From positions 1 to 53,916 of the forward strand of contig NZ_WKCB01000036.1 in assembly GCF_021606685.1 (NCBI RefSeq): DNA of 53,916 nucleotides, written 5' to 3'. Origin of the DNA: Pseudomonas syringae. Its GTDB lineage: Bacteria; Pseudomonadota; Gammaproteobacteria; Pseudomonadales; Pseudomonadaceae. This document shows, piece by piece, positions 1 through 8,175 of this stretch. Position numbers and translations under genes: made by a program. The notes under the pieces were generated by a model that saw only the letters and a program-made list of their open reading frames with translations, made no database searches and was not told the origin of the DNA. The number at the start of each line of letters is the position of its first letter. Position 1 is the first letter of the stretch.

Positions 1-75
1 TATATATTGTTTTAATTGTCTGCCGGAGGCCGTTAGCATTGATGCACCATCAACAAAAGCTGAAAGAGTAGGCCC

Positions 76-1278
76 ATGCAATTGCTCGGAAATCTGCTTA
101 AAGCGGTTAAACCCTCGCCAACGTTGGCAATCACGCGCAAGGCCGCGGAGCTGCGCCGCAATGGGGTAGATATCATCAGCTTGTCGACCGGTGAGCCGGA
201 CTTTCCTACCCCTGATCACATCAATGCCGCTGCCAAAGCGGCGATTGATGCAGGCCAGACCCGCTATACCGATGTGGATGGAACTCCGGAGCTCAAAGCG
301 GCGATCGTTCGCAAGTTTCAGCGTGAAAACGGCATCACCTACACGACCGACGAAATCAGCGTCGGCACCGGCGGCAAGCAAGTGCTGATCAACGCACTGC
401 AGGCAACTCTGAACCCTGGGGATGAGGTCATCATTCCTGCGCCTTACTGGGTGTCCTATCCGGACATGGTGCGCCTGGCAGGGGGCACACCCGTTGAGGT
501 TCCTTGTGCGGCCCATCAGCATTTCAAGATCACTGCCGAGCAACTCAAGCAGGCAATCACTCCGCGTACCAAGTGGCTGATTTTGAATTCCCCAAGCAAT
601 CCGACGGGTGCGGGTTATAGCGCGACTGAGCTTGATCGATTGGGCGCCGTATTGTTGGAGTATCCGCAGGTCTACGTGCTGACGGACGACATGTACGAGC
701 ACCTGAGTTACGACGGATGGGTATTTTCCACCCTGGCTTCGCAGGTACCGGCGTTACACGATCGCGTGCTGACCGTGAATGGCGTTTCAAAGGCGTATTC
801 AATGACGGGCTGGCGCATTGGTTATGCGGGCGGTCCTAAACCGTTGATCGCCGCCATGGCCACCATTCAATCCCAGACCACGAGCAACCCCTGCGCGATA
901 TCCCAGGCTGCTGCGGTGGCCGCGCTGGATGGGCCTATCGATTTTCTGGCTGAGCGCAATGAAGTGTTTCGTCAGCGCAGAGACCTTTGCCTCGAAGCGT
1001 TCAACAACACACCCGGTCTGGAGTGTCGCTGTCCGGAGGGCGCGTTCTATCTCTTCCCAGCCTGCGCGGGGCTGTTCGGCCGCAAAACCCCTGCGGGCGT
1101 AGTGCTGACCAATGACGTGGAGGTTTGCCAATACCTGCTCGAGGCCGCGCAGGTGGCGGTAGTGCCGGGGAGTGCATTTGGATTGGAGGGTTATTTCCGC
1201 ATCTCCTTTGCAACCTCCACAGCGCTGTTGGAGCAGGCGTGCGCGCGCATCAAGACTGCATGTGAGCAGCTTGCCTGA
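76..1278 (+). CDS. PLP-dependent class I/II aminotransferase
   Basis: A 400-residue fold-type I aminotransferase of the aspartate aminotransferase superfamily, cytoplasmic, moving an amino group between an amino acid and a 2-oxo acid. The PLP Schiff-base lysine is K239 in VNGVSKAYSMTGWRIGY. NPTG is at 175-178, the pyridine-nitrogen aspartate and PLP tyrosine are D204 and Y207 in TDDMY, and the substrate-carboxylate arginine is in FRISFATS near the C-terminus. Length is normal for the family. The start is supported by GAG/AGG-rich sequence just upstream. It stands alone and converges on a TetR gene 33 bp away. The N-terminal STGEPDFPTP motif is typical of bacterial AspC-like enzymes; the real substrate cannot be told from sequence. 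Confidence 0.93.
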   Translation: MQLLGNLLKAVKPSPTLAITRKAAELRRNGVDIISLSTGEPDFPTPDHINAAAKAAIDAGQTRYTDVDGTPELKAAIVRKFQRENGITYTTDEISVGTGGKQVLINALQATLNPGDEVIIPAPYWVSYPDMVRLAGGTPVEVPCAAHQHFKITAEQLKQAITPRTKWLILNSPSNPTGAGYSATELDRLGAVLLEYPQVYVLTDDMYEHLSYDGWVFSTLASQVPALHDRVLTVNGVSKAYSMTGWRIGYAGGPKPLIAAMATIQSQTTSNPCAISQAAAVAALDGPIDFLAERNEVFRQRRDLCLEAFNNTPGLECRCPEGAFYLFPACAGLFGRKTPAGVVLTNDVEVCQYLLEAAQVAVVPGSAFGLEGYFRISFATSTALLEQACARIKTACEQLA

Positions 1279-1311
1279 ACACAAAGCCGGGTATGGCGGC
1301 GTCGATTTCCG

Positions 1312-1944
1312 TCAAGCTGAGAGGGAAGGGCTCAGCATCGCGATGGCGGTTGCGCCGATGCCTTGCAGATCTTCCCGGCTGGCAGCGTCATGTGCTTGCA
1401 GGGACATGCCTTCAAGCAATGTATTCAGGGCGGCGGCGAGCAGTCGCGTGTTGGTGTTCGGTTTGAGCTGACCTTGTTCCACCGCGCGATCCAGGCGCTG
1501 CTGTAAATAGTCACGGCCTTCCTGGCGTAAAGCCTTGAGCGTGGCGGTGACTTCACCGGCATCGTCGGAGACATTGACGGCCGCGAGTACGACCATGCAG
1601 CCACAGGGGGCTTCGGGTTCGGTCAGGATCGACGCTGAGGTGTGGAAGAAGTCGCTGATGGCGCGCACGATGTCTGTCTCGGTGTCCATGCGCTCCCACG
1701 TGGCATCCCAGAATGTCGCTTCGTAGTAGGCAACCGCTTCCAGAAACAACTTGGCTTTGTTGCCAAACGCCGCATACAGGCTGGGAGGGCTGATGTTCAT
1801 GGCTGAACATAATTCCGCCACAGAGGCCGGCTCGTAGCCACGCTTCCAAAACACTGCCAGCGCATGCAGCAGAGCCTGGTCGCGGTCGAACGCGCGCGGG
1901 CGGCCTTTTGCGCGTGGAACAGGGATTGGGGTGGAGTTGGTCAT
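1312..1944 (-). CDS. TetR/AcrR family transcriptional regulator
   Basis: A 210-residue TetR-type repressor. The helix-turn-helix domain covers roughly residues 18-65 (GRPRAF, then SVAELCSAMNISPPSLYAAF, then NKAKLF) and a helical ligand-binding domain follows. I chose the ATG at 1944 because the longer frame adds a 24-residue leader unlike any TetR N-terminus, while the GRPRAFDRDQAL block starts shortly after 1944. There is a CGC motif in the ligand domain (EAPCGCMVV). It is not divergent with an obvious target. A TAGTGATCACTA palindrome at 10.2 kb is the kind of site such a protein could bind, but no sequence evidence links the two. Confidence 0.88.
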   Translation of the reverse strand: MTNSTPIPVPRAKGRPRAFDRDQALLHALAVFWKRGYEPASVAELCSAMNISPPSLYAAFGNKAKLFLEAVAYYEATFWDATWERMDTETDIVRAISDFFHTSASILTEPEAPCGCMVVLAAVNVSDDAGEVTATLKALRQEGRDYLQQRLDRAVEQGQLKPNTNTRLLAAALNTLLEGMSLQAHDAASREDLQGIGATAIAMLSPSLSA

Positions 1945-2053
1945 TGAGTGCAGCACCTTGGGGGCGTATCGCCAGACGAGCATGCCTGGAAGAAAGTTCT
2001 GCCCAATGATACACAAAATGAAATTTTCGGTTGCGTAGCGTCATTCCGAGCTT

Positions 2054-2389
2054 TCAGGTCGACCGCGACGCGTGTCCAAAGGGCGGTACGGTGTGTCGCT
2101 CTAGCACCTGCCCAATACCGCTCAATAGCGGTATCACATGCTTCGCAATATCATCGGCGACTGCGGTGGGCACCATCTCTGCGTTTCGGCGAAAAAACAG
2201 TGGGTCCTGAAAAATCAGCCTGAGTTTGGACAGGCTGTTGCTGACCGCGGGCTGCCCAATGTTCAAGCGCTCGGACGCCCTGGTGACACTTTTTTCCTGG
2301 TAAAGCGCAGCGAATATCACCAGGCAATTGAGGTTGAAACGCGCAAGGTACTCGGTGTTGAACGTTGACGTGGGGGGAGGGGTGTTCAT
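2054..2389 (-). pseudogene. Truncated LysR-family regulator (N-terminal DNA-binding part only)
   Basis: A 111-residue reading frame whose residues 17-80 match the LysR winged-helix domain (FNLNCLVIFAALYQEKSVTRASERL, then QPAVSNSLSKLR, then DPLFFRR). LysR proteins are about 300 residues long, and here the whole effector-binding half is missing. After RNAEMVPTA and the linker helix, the frame runs into a short unrelated tail and stops, and the next 110 bp before the TetR gene do not look like the lost domain. It lies divergent to nemR, with about 105 bp between the starts. Most likely a decayed gene left by a deletion. A functional short DNA-binding protein is possible but unusual. Confidence 0.72.
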
Positions 2390-2455
2390 GAGATTTACCC
2401 TGTCATTTGTCTTCGTTCGCCGTTGGTCGTAGAACGTGAGGCTATTCTAAAATTT

Positions 2456-2474
2456 ACTAGACGACCGGTCTAGT
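2456..2474. promoter_or_regulatory. NemR-type operator 1, upstream of nemR
   Basis: The perfect inverted repeat ACTAGAC-GACCG-GTCTAGT has 7-bp arms and a 5-bp centre. It lies 21 bp before the nemR start codon. Its core TAGACGACCGGTCTA is repeated identically in front of the OYE gene, which is the expected arrangement for an autoregulated TetR-family repressor and its target. Confidence 0.85.
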
Positions 2475-2495
2475 TTTAATTAGAGTGGCTGCATT

Positions 2496-3077
2496 ATGAA
2501 AAAGCATCACTCTGAAACACGCCAACACATCCTGGATGTCGCCAGGACGTTAATGACTCACAAAGGCTACACCAGCGTAGGGTTAGCTGAGGTGGTAGCG
2601 GCTGCGAGCGTGCCTAAGGGTTCGTTCTACCACTACTTCAAATCCAAGGAAGAATTTGGTCAGGCATTGCTTGAACAGTATTTTTCCGACTACCTCGCAA
2701 CGGTCGACACGCTGTTGATGGGCTCTGCACCCGCCGCGCAAAGGTTGCTGAGTTACTTCCAGTATTGGGCGCAAACCCAGTGCTCTGATTTGCCTACCGA
2801 CAAGTGCCTGGTGGTCAAGTTGGGCGCCGAGGTCTGTGACCTCTCGGAGGGCATGCGCCTGGTGCTCGACCGAGGCACGCAGGCTATCCACGCAAAGCTT
2901 GAGCGCTGTATTGAGCAAGGGCTTGTCGATGGCTCGATCACGTCCACGGCGCCAAGCGCGACGCTTGCGCAATCGCTCTATCAGGTTTGGCTCGGCGCTT
3001 CGTTGATGATGAAGATCGGCAAGCGCGACGACGCCTTTGAAACGTCTCTGACTCTGGCAAAACGACTTTTGTCGTAG
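2496..3077 (+). CDS. nemR: NemR-like TetR-family redox/electrophile-responsive repressor
   Basis: A 193-residue TetR protein. The DNA-binding domain occupies residues 8-55, including the recognition segment VPKGSFYHYFKSKEEFG typical of NemR. The ligand domain carries KCLVVKLGAEVCDLSEGMR at 103-121. Its cysteines C104 and C114 occupy the positions I recall for Cys106 and Cys116 of E. coli NemR, the first being the hypochlorite/electrophile sensor there. Operators lie on both sides of the gene (centred near 2465 and 3105), indicating control of itself and of the OYE gene that begins 52 bp after its stop. The expected behaviour is repression relieved by reactive electrophiles, quinones or bleach. 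The assignment rests on remembered family sequence, not alignment. Confidence 0.88.
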   Translation: MKKHHSETRQHILDVARTLMTHKGYTSVGLAEVVAAASVPKGSFYHYFKSKEEFGQALLEQYFSDYLATVDTLLMGSAPAAQRLLSYFQYWAQTQCSDLPTDKCLVVKLGAEVCDLSEGMRLVLDRGTQAIHAKLERCIEQGLVDGSITSTAPSATLAQSLYQVWLGASLMMKIGKRDDAFETSLTLAKRLLS

Positions 3078-3095
3078 CTATTTTTTTACCAACTT

Positions 3096-3112
3096 ACTAG
3101 ACGACCGGTCTA
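3096..3112. promoter_or_regulatory. NemR-type operator 2, upstream of nemA
   Basis: This is the second copy of the palindrome: TAGAC-GACCG-GTCTA at 3098-3112, preceded by the same TTAC as operator 1. It ends 17 bp before the chosen nemA start, so a bound repressor would block initiation of the nemA transcript. Confidence 0.85.
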
Positions 3113-3129
3113 TTTAAATGAGGTCTTTC

Positions 3130-4233
3130 ATGACAGACAACGCCACGCGTACCGACTTGTTCACCCCCATCAATCTGGGCGCGATGACACTCGCCAACCG
3201 TATTTTGATGGCGCCTGTAACCCGTAGCCGCTATGCCGAAGATGGCATTCCCAACGAGATGCACGCCGAGTATTACGCCCAACGCGCAACGGCCGGCTTG
3301 ATCGTCGCTGAAGCCACCAACATTTCCGCCCAAGGTCGCGGTTATGCGGCCACGCCCGGCATCTGGAGCGAAGAGCAGGTTGCGGGCTGGAAGAAAGTCA
3401 CGGACGCCGTGCATGCCGCGGGCGGGAAGATCGTCAGCCAGCTGTGGCATGTGGGGCGGTTCTCCAGTGTCGAGTTGCAACCTGACGGTGCCGCACCAGT
3501 CGCACCTTCCGCGATCAAGGCTGAAGGCGACACCTATACCACCAACGGCTTCGTTCCGGTGTCGATGCCACGGGCGCTTGAAACCGATGAGATCCCGGGG
3601 ATCATCGAGCAGTACAAGCGTGCTGCCGAGAATGCCAAGCGTGCCGGTTTTGATGGTGTAGAGGTTCACTCGGCTAACAGCTACCTGCTGGACCAGTTCC
3701 TGCGGGACTCGACCAACCATCGCACCGACCAGTACGGCGGCTCCATCGAGAACCGTGCGCGCCTGACCCTGGAAGTGACCGAAGCAATCGTCAAAATCTG
3801 GGGCAACGACCGTGTTGGCATTCGTTTGTCGCCGGTGACGCCTGATGCCGGCAACACGCCGCCCGACAGCAATGTCATGGCGATGTATGGCTACCTGATC
3901 CAGCAACTCAATGCATTCGATCTGGCTTACCTGCACTTCGTTGAAGGCGCTACCGCCACCTCGCGTGAAGTACCGGAAGGCGTGGACATGGACGCATTGA
4001 GCGCGCAGTTCAACGGGCCCTTCATCGGCAACAACAACTACGACCTGGACATGGCTATTGAGCGCCGCGCCCAAGGCAAGATCGACGCGGTAGCGTTTGG
4101 CCGCCTGTTCATCTCCAACCCGGACCTGGTCGAGCGCTTGCGCCGTGGGGCCGAACTGACCATCGCACCGCGCGAGTCGTATTACGGCGGCGGCGCGAAG
4201 GGGTACACCGACTGGCCTGTCGGCAACTACTGA
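3130..4233 (+). CDS. nemA: Old yellow enzyme family alkene reductase (N-ethylmaleimide reductase type)
   Basis: A 367-residue FMN-dependent, NADPH-consuming ene-reductase of the cytoplasm that reduces activated C=C bonds (maleimides, enones, nitro compounds). Visible hallmarks are the catalytic/substrate motif HSANSY with H180, N183 and Y185, the family signature RDSTNHRTDQYGGSIENR from 192, and the FMN phosphate region VAFGRLFISNPDL near the C-terminus. I chose ATG 3130 because GAGG lies 6 bp upstream; the ATG at 3118 almost touches the operator and has no ribosome-binding site. It follows nemR with its own NemR-type operator and is followed by an SDR, so it probably heads an electrophile-detoxification operon. 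Confidence 0.94.
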   Translation: MTDNATRTDLFTPINLGAMTLANRILMAPVTRSRYAEDGIPNEMHAEYYAQRATAGLIVAEATNISAQGRGYAATPGIWSEEQVAGWKKVTDAVHAAGGKIVSQLWHVGRFSSVELQPDGAAPVAPSAIKAEGDTYTTNGFVPVSMPRALETDEIPGIIEQYKRAAENAKRAGFDGVEVHSANSYLLDQFLRDSTNHRTDQYGGSIENRARLTLEVTEAIVKIWGNDRVGIRLSPVTPDAGNTPPDSNVMAMYGYLIQQLNAFDLAYLHFVEGATATSREVPEGVDMDALSAQFNGPFIGNNNYDLDMAIERRAQGKIDAVAFGRLFISNPDLVERLRRGAELTIAPRESYYGGGAKGYTDWPVGNY

Positions 4234-4260
4234 TCCCCTGATATCCGCGATAACCCAAAA

Positions 4261-4282
4261 ACTGCCCGCACAGACGGGCAGT
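4261..4282. repeat. Intercistronic hairpin between nemA and SDR
   Basis: Perfect 8-bp inverted repeat ACTGCCCG / CGGGCAGT with a 6-nt loop, in the 69-bp gap between two genes on the plus strand. No T-run follows on the plus strand, so it is more likely an mRNA-stability or partial-attenuation element than a full terminator. Confidence 0.55.
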
Positions 4283-4302
4283 CACCAATGAGAGGAACGC
4301 CC

Positions 4303-5046
4303 ATGAACTATCTGCAGAATAAAACCGCGATCATCACTGGCGCATCATCCGGCCTGGGTGCTGCATCGGCACGTGCCTTGTCCGAGAAAGGCGTTCGAAT
4401 TGTCGCAGCAGCCCTGGACCAGCAAGGCCTGGACGCCATCGTCAGCGAACTGAAAGGCGAGGGCGGTGAAGCGGTAGGTCGCGTCAGCGACGTTACCAAC
4501 CCTGAGGATATGAAAGCGCTCGCGCAATTCGCTCAGGACTCTTTCGGTTCGGTGGATATCCTGATCAACAACGCAGGTTTGATGCTGTTTTCCAACTGGG
4601 TCGACCTGGCCACCGATGATTGGGAAAAGATGATCAACGTGAACATCAAAGGCTACCTGCATGGTATCGCCGCGGTGTTGCCGTTCATGCTGAAACAGAA
4701 GTCGGGCCAGATCCTGAATATGGATTCGGTCGCCGGTCACCAGGTGGGGCCTGCTGCGGGTATCTACAGCTCCACCAAATTCTTCGTGCAGGCCATGACT
4801 GAGTCGATGCGCAAAGAGCTGGGCGTGCAGCACGGCATCCGTGTCAACACGGTCAGCCCGGGTGTGATCAACACCGGTTGGGCCGATAAAGTCACCGACC
4901 CGGCAGGCCGTAAAGCGGCTCAAGAGCTGAATAAAATTGCTATCTCGCCGGACGATATTGGTCGCGCAGTGGTGTATGCACTGAATCAGCCTGAAAACGT
5001 CACCGTCAACGACCTGATCATTTCGCCGACCCGTCAGGATTGGTAA
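4303..5046 (+). CDS. Short-chain dehydrogenase/reductase (SDR)
   Basis: A 247-residue classical SDR oxidoreductase. The Rossmann NAD(P) motif TGASSGLG is at 12-19, NNAG at 89-92, and the catalytic residues are S142 and Y155-x3-K159 (YSSTK). The SPGVINT segment is typical of the family. I chose ATG 4303 over 4288 because AGAGGAA precedes it at good spacing and the fold begins directly. It sits after nemA in the same orientation and probably acts on carbonyl products. Alcohol/ketone specificity cannot be read from the sequence. Confidence 0.92.
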   Translation: MNYLQNKTAIITGASSGLGAASARALSEKGVRIVAAALDQQGLDAIVSELKGEGGEAVGRVSDVTNPEDMKALAQFAQDSFGSVDILINNAGLMLFSNWVDLATDDWEKMINVNIKGYLHGIAAVLPFMLKQKSGQILNMDSVAGHQVGPAAGIYSSTKFFVQAMTESMRKELGVQHGIRVNTVSPGVINTGWADKVTDPAGRKAAQELNKIAISPDDIGRAVVYALNQPENVTVNDLIISPTRQDW

Positions 5047-5069
5047 GTCATAAACGTTGAAATCACCCC

Positions 5070-5103
5070 GCCCAGGCACCGGCGCAACGCCGTGTGCCTG
5101 GGC
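5070..5103. terminator. Strong hairpin after the SDR gene
   Basis: GCCCAGGCAC pairs perfectly with GTGCCTGGGC, and an inner GGCG/CGCC stem closes a three-base CAA loop. It lies in the 106-bp gap before the next gene. The stem is terminator-strength but no U-tract follows, so termination may be partial or Rho-assisted. Confidence 0.5.
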
Positions 5104-5152
5104 GCTACAGGATCCGTCCTGTCTCCCCCTGTAAAAGCAATGAGACCCTTCA

Positions 5153-6448
5153 ATGACACACCGTATTTTGATTGTCGGCGGTGGCGCTGGCGGTCTGGAA
5201 CTTGCGACGCGTTTGGGCAAGACCCTTGGCAAGCGCGGCACCGCTCACATCACCCTCGTTGACGCCAACCTCACGCACATCTGGAAGCCACTGTTGCATG
5301 AAGTCGCGGCGGGCTCACTCAATGCCCACGATGACGAGTTGAACTACGTGGCCCAGGCCAAGTGGAACCACTTCCATTTCCAACTCGGCCGCATGAGCGG
5401 CCTGGACCGTGCCGCCAGATCCGTTCGGCTTGCACCTACCCTGGATGGCGCCGGCCGGCAGTTGGTGCCTGAACGTGTTTTGAACTATGACACCCTGGTC
5501 ATCGCCGTCGGCAGTACCACCAATGATTTTGGCACCGTCGGTGCGGCACAGCACTGCCTGTTCCTCGACACCCGCGAGCAAGCCGAACGCTTCCATCAGC
5601 AGTTGCTCAACCATTACCTGCGTGCACAAGCGCTCGGCGTTGCGGGTGAGAATATCCGTGTGGCGATCGTCGGTGCAGGCGCAACGGGCGTGGAGCTGGC
5701 TGCCGAGTTGCACAACGCTGCCCATGAGCTGGCCGCCTACGGGCTGGATCGCATTCAGCCGCATGACATGCACATCACCTTGATAGAAGCAGGTCCCCGT
5801 GTGCTGCCAGCGCTGCCCAAGCGCATCAGCGATCCCGTGCACCGCACGCTGGAAAAACTGGGGGTGACCGTGATGACAAACGCCGCCGTCAGTGAGGTCG
5901 CCGCCGAGCACCTTAAAACCCGCAACGGGGAATTGATCGAGGCCAGCCTCAAGGTTTGGGCGGCCGGTATTCGTGCACCTTCCTTCCTCAAGGATATTGA
6001 TGGCCTGGAGACTAACCCCATCAACCAGCTGAGGGTGCGACCCACCCTGCAAACCACGCTGGACGATAATATTTTTGCCTTCGGTGACTGCGCCGCGTGT
6101 CCTCAGCCGGGGAGTGAGCAGAATGTGCCGCCGCGTGCTCAGGCCGCTCACCAGCAAGCGTCGATGCTGGTCAAGAGCCTGCAAGCCCGGCTTGAAGGCA
6201 AAGCCCTGCCGACTTATGTCTACAAGGACTATGGTTCGCTGGTCTCGCTGTCACGCTTTTCGGCGGTGGGTAACCTGTTGGGTAAACTGACGGGCAGTGT
6301 GACGCTGGAAGGATGGTTGGCGCGGGTGTTCTATGCATCGCTGTACCGCATGCACCAGGTCGCGCTCTATGGACTGGTGCCTACCGCATTGCTGATGTTG
6401 GGTAACCGCTTGGGACGAGGCACCGCGCCTCGGTTGAAACTGCACTAG
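5153..6448 (+). CDS. Type II NADH dehydrogenase-like FAD/NAD oxidoreductase
   Basis: A 431-residue two-dinucleotide-binding-domain flavoprotein of the NDH-2 family, which passes electrons from NADH to the quinone pool at the inner face of the membrane without pumping protons. The FAD motif GGGAGG lies at the N-terminus (ILIVGGGAGGLELATRLG), the second dinucleotide motif is VGAGATGVELAAEL mid-protein, and the FAD-closing motif FAFGDCAACP comes later. The C-terminal segment VALYGLVPTALLMLGNRL is hydrophobic/amphipathic and could anchor the protein to the membrane, as in this family. It is downstream of the SDR, possibly in the same operon, and would recycle NADH made by the neighbouring dehydrogenases. 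Usual family length. Confidence 0.9.
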   Translation: MTHRILIVGGGAGGLELATRLGKTLGKRGTAHITLVDANLTHIWKPLLHEVAAGSLNAHDDELNYVAQAKWNHFHFQLGRMSGLDRAARSVRLAPTLDGAGRQLVPERVLNYDTLVIAVGSTTNDFGTVGAAQHCLFLDTREQAERFHQQLLNHYLRAQALGVAGENIRVAIVGAGATGVELAAELHNAAHELAAYGLDRIQPHDMHITLIEAGPRVLPALPKRISDPVHRTLEKLGVTVMTNAAVSEVAAEHLKTRNGELIEASLKVWAAGIRAPSFLKDIDGLETNPINQLRVRPTLQTTLDDNIFAFGDCAACPQPGSEQNVPPRAQAAHQQASMLVKSLQARLEGKALPTYVYKDYGSLVSLSRFSAVGNLLGKLTGSVTLEGWLARVFYASLYRMHQVALYGLVPTALLMLGNRLGRGTAPRLKLH

Positions 6449-6497
6449 GTCATTGACTGGGAGAGCGCAGCGCCTTGTGGACTGCGCTCTGAGCGTG

Positions 6498-7532
6498 TCA
6501 GCGCGGGATTTCGCCAGGCACCGGTGCGTGTTCGGGAATAAGTTTCTGATGTTTGAGCTGTGCCCAAAATGCGCCGGGGATCCGTGTCGAAAACGCTGCG
6601 ACGTTCTGCTGAACCTCCGCCACCGACTGAGCGCCGAACACCAGCGCCCGTACAGCTGGGTGGGAGGCGCAAAACTGCAACGCTGCAGCCGACATCGCCA
6701 CACCATGGTCGGCGCAGATCGACTGTATGACGGCCACACGCGCTGCGATGTCGGCCGGGACGGCACGATAATCAAACATTGCGTCGGGACGTGCACCCAT
6801 CGCCAGCACGCCTGAATTGAAAGCGCCTGCCGCGATGATCGATACGTCGCGACGTTGCAATTCATCAAAGTGCCCGTTGAGTGGCTCATGATTGAGCAGC
6901 GTATAACGGCCGGCGATCATCGCGCAGTCGATGGCGAACTCCCGCGCAACCTCCACGACCACTTCGGTTTCATTGACACCCAGGCCTACGGCAGACACCA
7001 CCCCTGTGCTGCGCAGTTCGTCCAGTGCCTTGAATCCACCCTCACGGATCTGATTCCAGTAAACCTCTGCCCGCCGACCATGCCAGGCACGTCCCAGATC
7101 GTGCACCAGGAGTACGTCGATACGATCCAGGCCGGAGCGCTCAAGGCTGTGGTCCACCGAGCGCATGAATCCGTCATAGGTATAGTCGTACTGATAGTGA
7201 GGGTTGTGCAGGAACCACCTTGAGTCCGTCGGGCGCTGGGCAGCCGGGATGTCGCCGGTGTCGAGTACGCGGCCTACCTTGGTGCTGACGACCACATCGT
7301 TGCGTATATTCAGTTCGCGTAGCGCACGACCCAAGGTGTATTCCGCGCGGCCAGTGCCATACATCGGTGCCGTGTCGAAATAGCGGATACCCGCTTCATA
7401 AGCTGACTGCACGATGGCCAGCGCCTGGTCGTAATCGATGTGGGCGTTATAGCCGATCTGCACCGTGCCCAAGCCGACGGCACTGAGTGCCACGCTGGAT
7501 TGACCGAGCGGGCGTTTCTCGATCGGGTTCAC
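6498..7532 (-). CDS. Aldo/keto reductase (D-threo-aldose dehydrogenase-like)
   Basis: A 344-residue TIM-barrel NAD(P)-dependent oxidoreductase. The AKR catalytic tetrad is visible as D53 (FDTAPMYG), Y58, K85 (STKVG) and H144 (LLVHDLG). The overall pattern resembles the L-fucose/D-arabinose dehydrogenase and pyridoxal dehydrogenase branch, which oxidises sugars to lactones; this is an inference. The start is GTG at 7532, overlapping the TGA of the upstream flavin reductase gene (GTGA) and preceded by a near-perfect GGAGG seven bases away, so translation is coupled. It is the last gene of the minus-strand operon that begins with the TVP38-like gene. Confidence 0.9.
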   Translation of the reverse strand: MNPIEKRPLGQSSVALSAVGLGTVQIGYNAHIDYDQALAIVQSAYEAGIRYFDTAPMYGTGRAEYTLGRALRELNIRNDVVVSTKVGRVLDTGDIPAAQRPTDSRWFLHNPHYQYDYTYDGFMRSVDHSLERSGLDRIDVLLVHDLGRAWHGRRAEVYWNQIREGGFKALDELRSTGVVSAVGLGVNETEVVVEVAREFAIDCAMIAGRYTLLNHEPLNGHFDELQRRDVSIIAAGAFNSGVLAMGARPDAMFDYRAVPADIAARVAVIQSICADHGVAMSAAALQFCASHPAVRALVFGAQSVAEVQQNVAAFSTRIPGAFWAQLKHQKLIPEHAPVPGEIPR

Positions 7533-8119
7533 TGAGTGTCCTCCTTTGGCGCGACGTCCAACGCTTCTCCGATCGCATAAAAATGGCCGCCTGCGATGTA
7601 GTGCAGGCTACGAAAATCCGGGTGCGCACGCTCAAAGTGCCAATGGCCGTCGCTGAATACCCGTGTGTCGGCCCAGGCAGCGACGACTTCACCGATAAAC
7701 AGGTCGTACGTCGATTGGTTGTGCGGTTCGGGCAGCAGCTTGCACACCAGCCAAGCCGAGCAGCCCGCCACGAATGGCACGTCATGGCCGCTGATGCTGA
7801 ACAGCTCGACGCCGCTATGAGCCAGCTTCTGTGGATCTTCCTGCAGGCTGACGCTGCCGACATCGCGGGTCAATTGCAGCTGTGCCACGGTGGGAACCTG
7901 AATCACAAACACGCCGCTACGCTCTACCAGTTCGCGGGTTTTGGCGATCTTGTCCAGCACCACAGTGACTTTGGGCGGTGAGAAATCCAATGCACAGGCC
8001 CATGCCGCGGCCATCACATTTCGAGTCTCCTCGTGTTGAGCAGAAACCAGCACGGTAGGGCCGTGGTTGATCAGCCGATAGGCTTTTTCAAGCGGCACTT
8101 CGGCAATGTGGTCGTGCAT
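7529..8119 (-). CDS. Flavin reductase family protein (FMN-binding split barrel)
   Basis: A 196-residue protein of the flavin-reductase-like fold (INHGPTVLVSAQHEETRNVMAAAW, then PPKVTVVLD, then CKLLPEPHNQSTYDLFIGEVV), expected to reduce FMN with NAD(P)H in the cytoplasm and supply FMNH2 to a partner monooxygenase. I chose ATG 8119 because CTGGAGT lies just upstream. The longer GTG frame overlaps the previous stop but adds 20 residues unlike the family. It is coupled to the aldo/keto reductase by a GTGA overlap. The luciferase-like monooxygenase at 11.2 kb, in the divergent operon, is a natural partner. It could instead be a flavoprotein acting on its own substrate. Confidence 0.85.
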   Translation of the reverse strand: MHDHIAEVPLEKAYRLINHGPTVLVSAQHEETRNVMAAAWACALDFSPPKVTVVLDKIAKTRELVERSGVFVIQVPTVAQLQLTRDVGSVSLQEDPQKLAHSGVELFSISGHDVPFVAGCSAWLVCKLLPEPHNQSTYDLFIGEVVAAWADTRVFSDGHWHFERAHPDFRSLHYIAGGHFYAIGEALDVAPKEDTQ

Positions 8120-8175
8120 CGTAACTCCAGAAAAATTGAACCCCGCATCCATTACTGGAGCGGGGTAGTGCACAT

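Noticed and set aside
3097..5241. Long minus-strand frames opposite the OYE and SDR genes
   Set aside because: Antisense of strongly recognised proteins, without ribosome-binding sites or family motifs.
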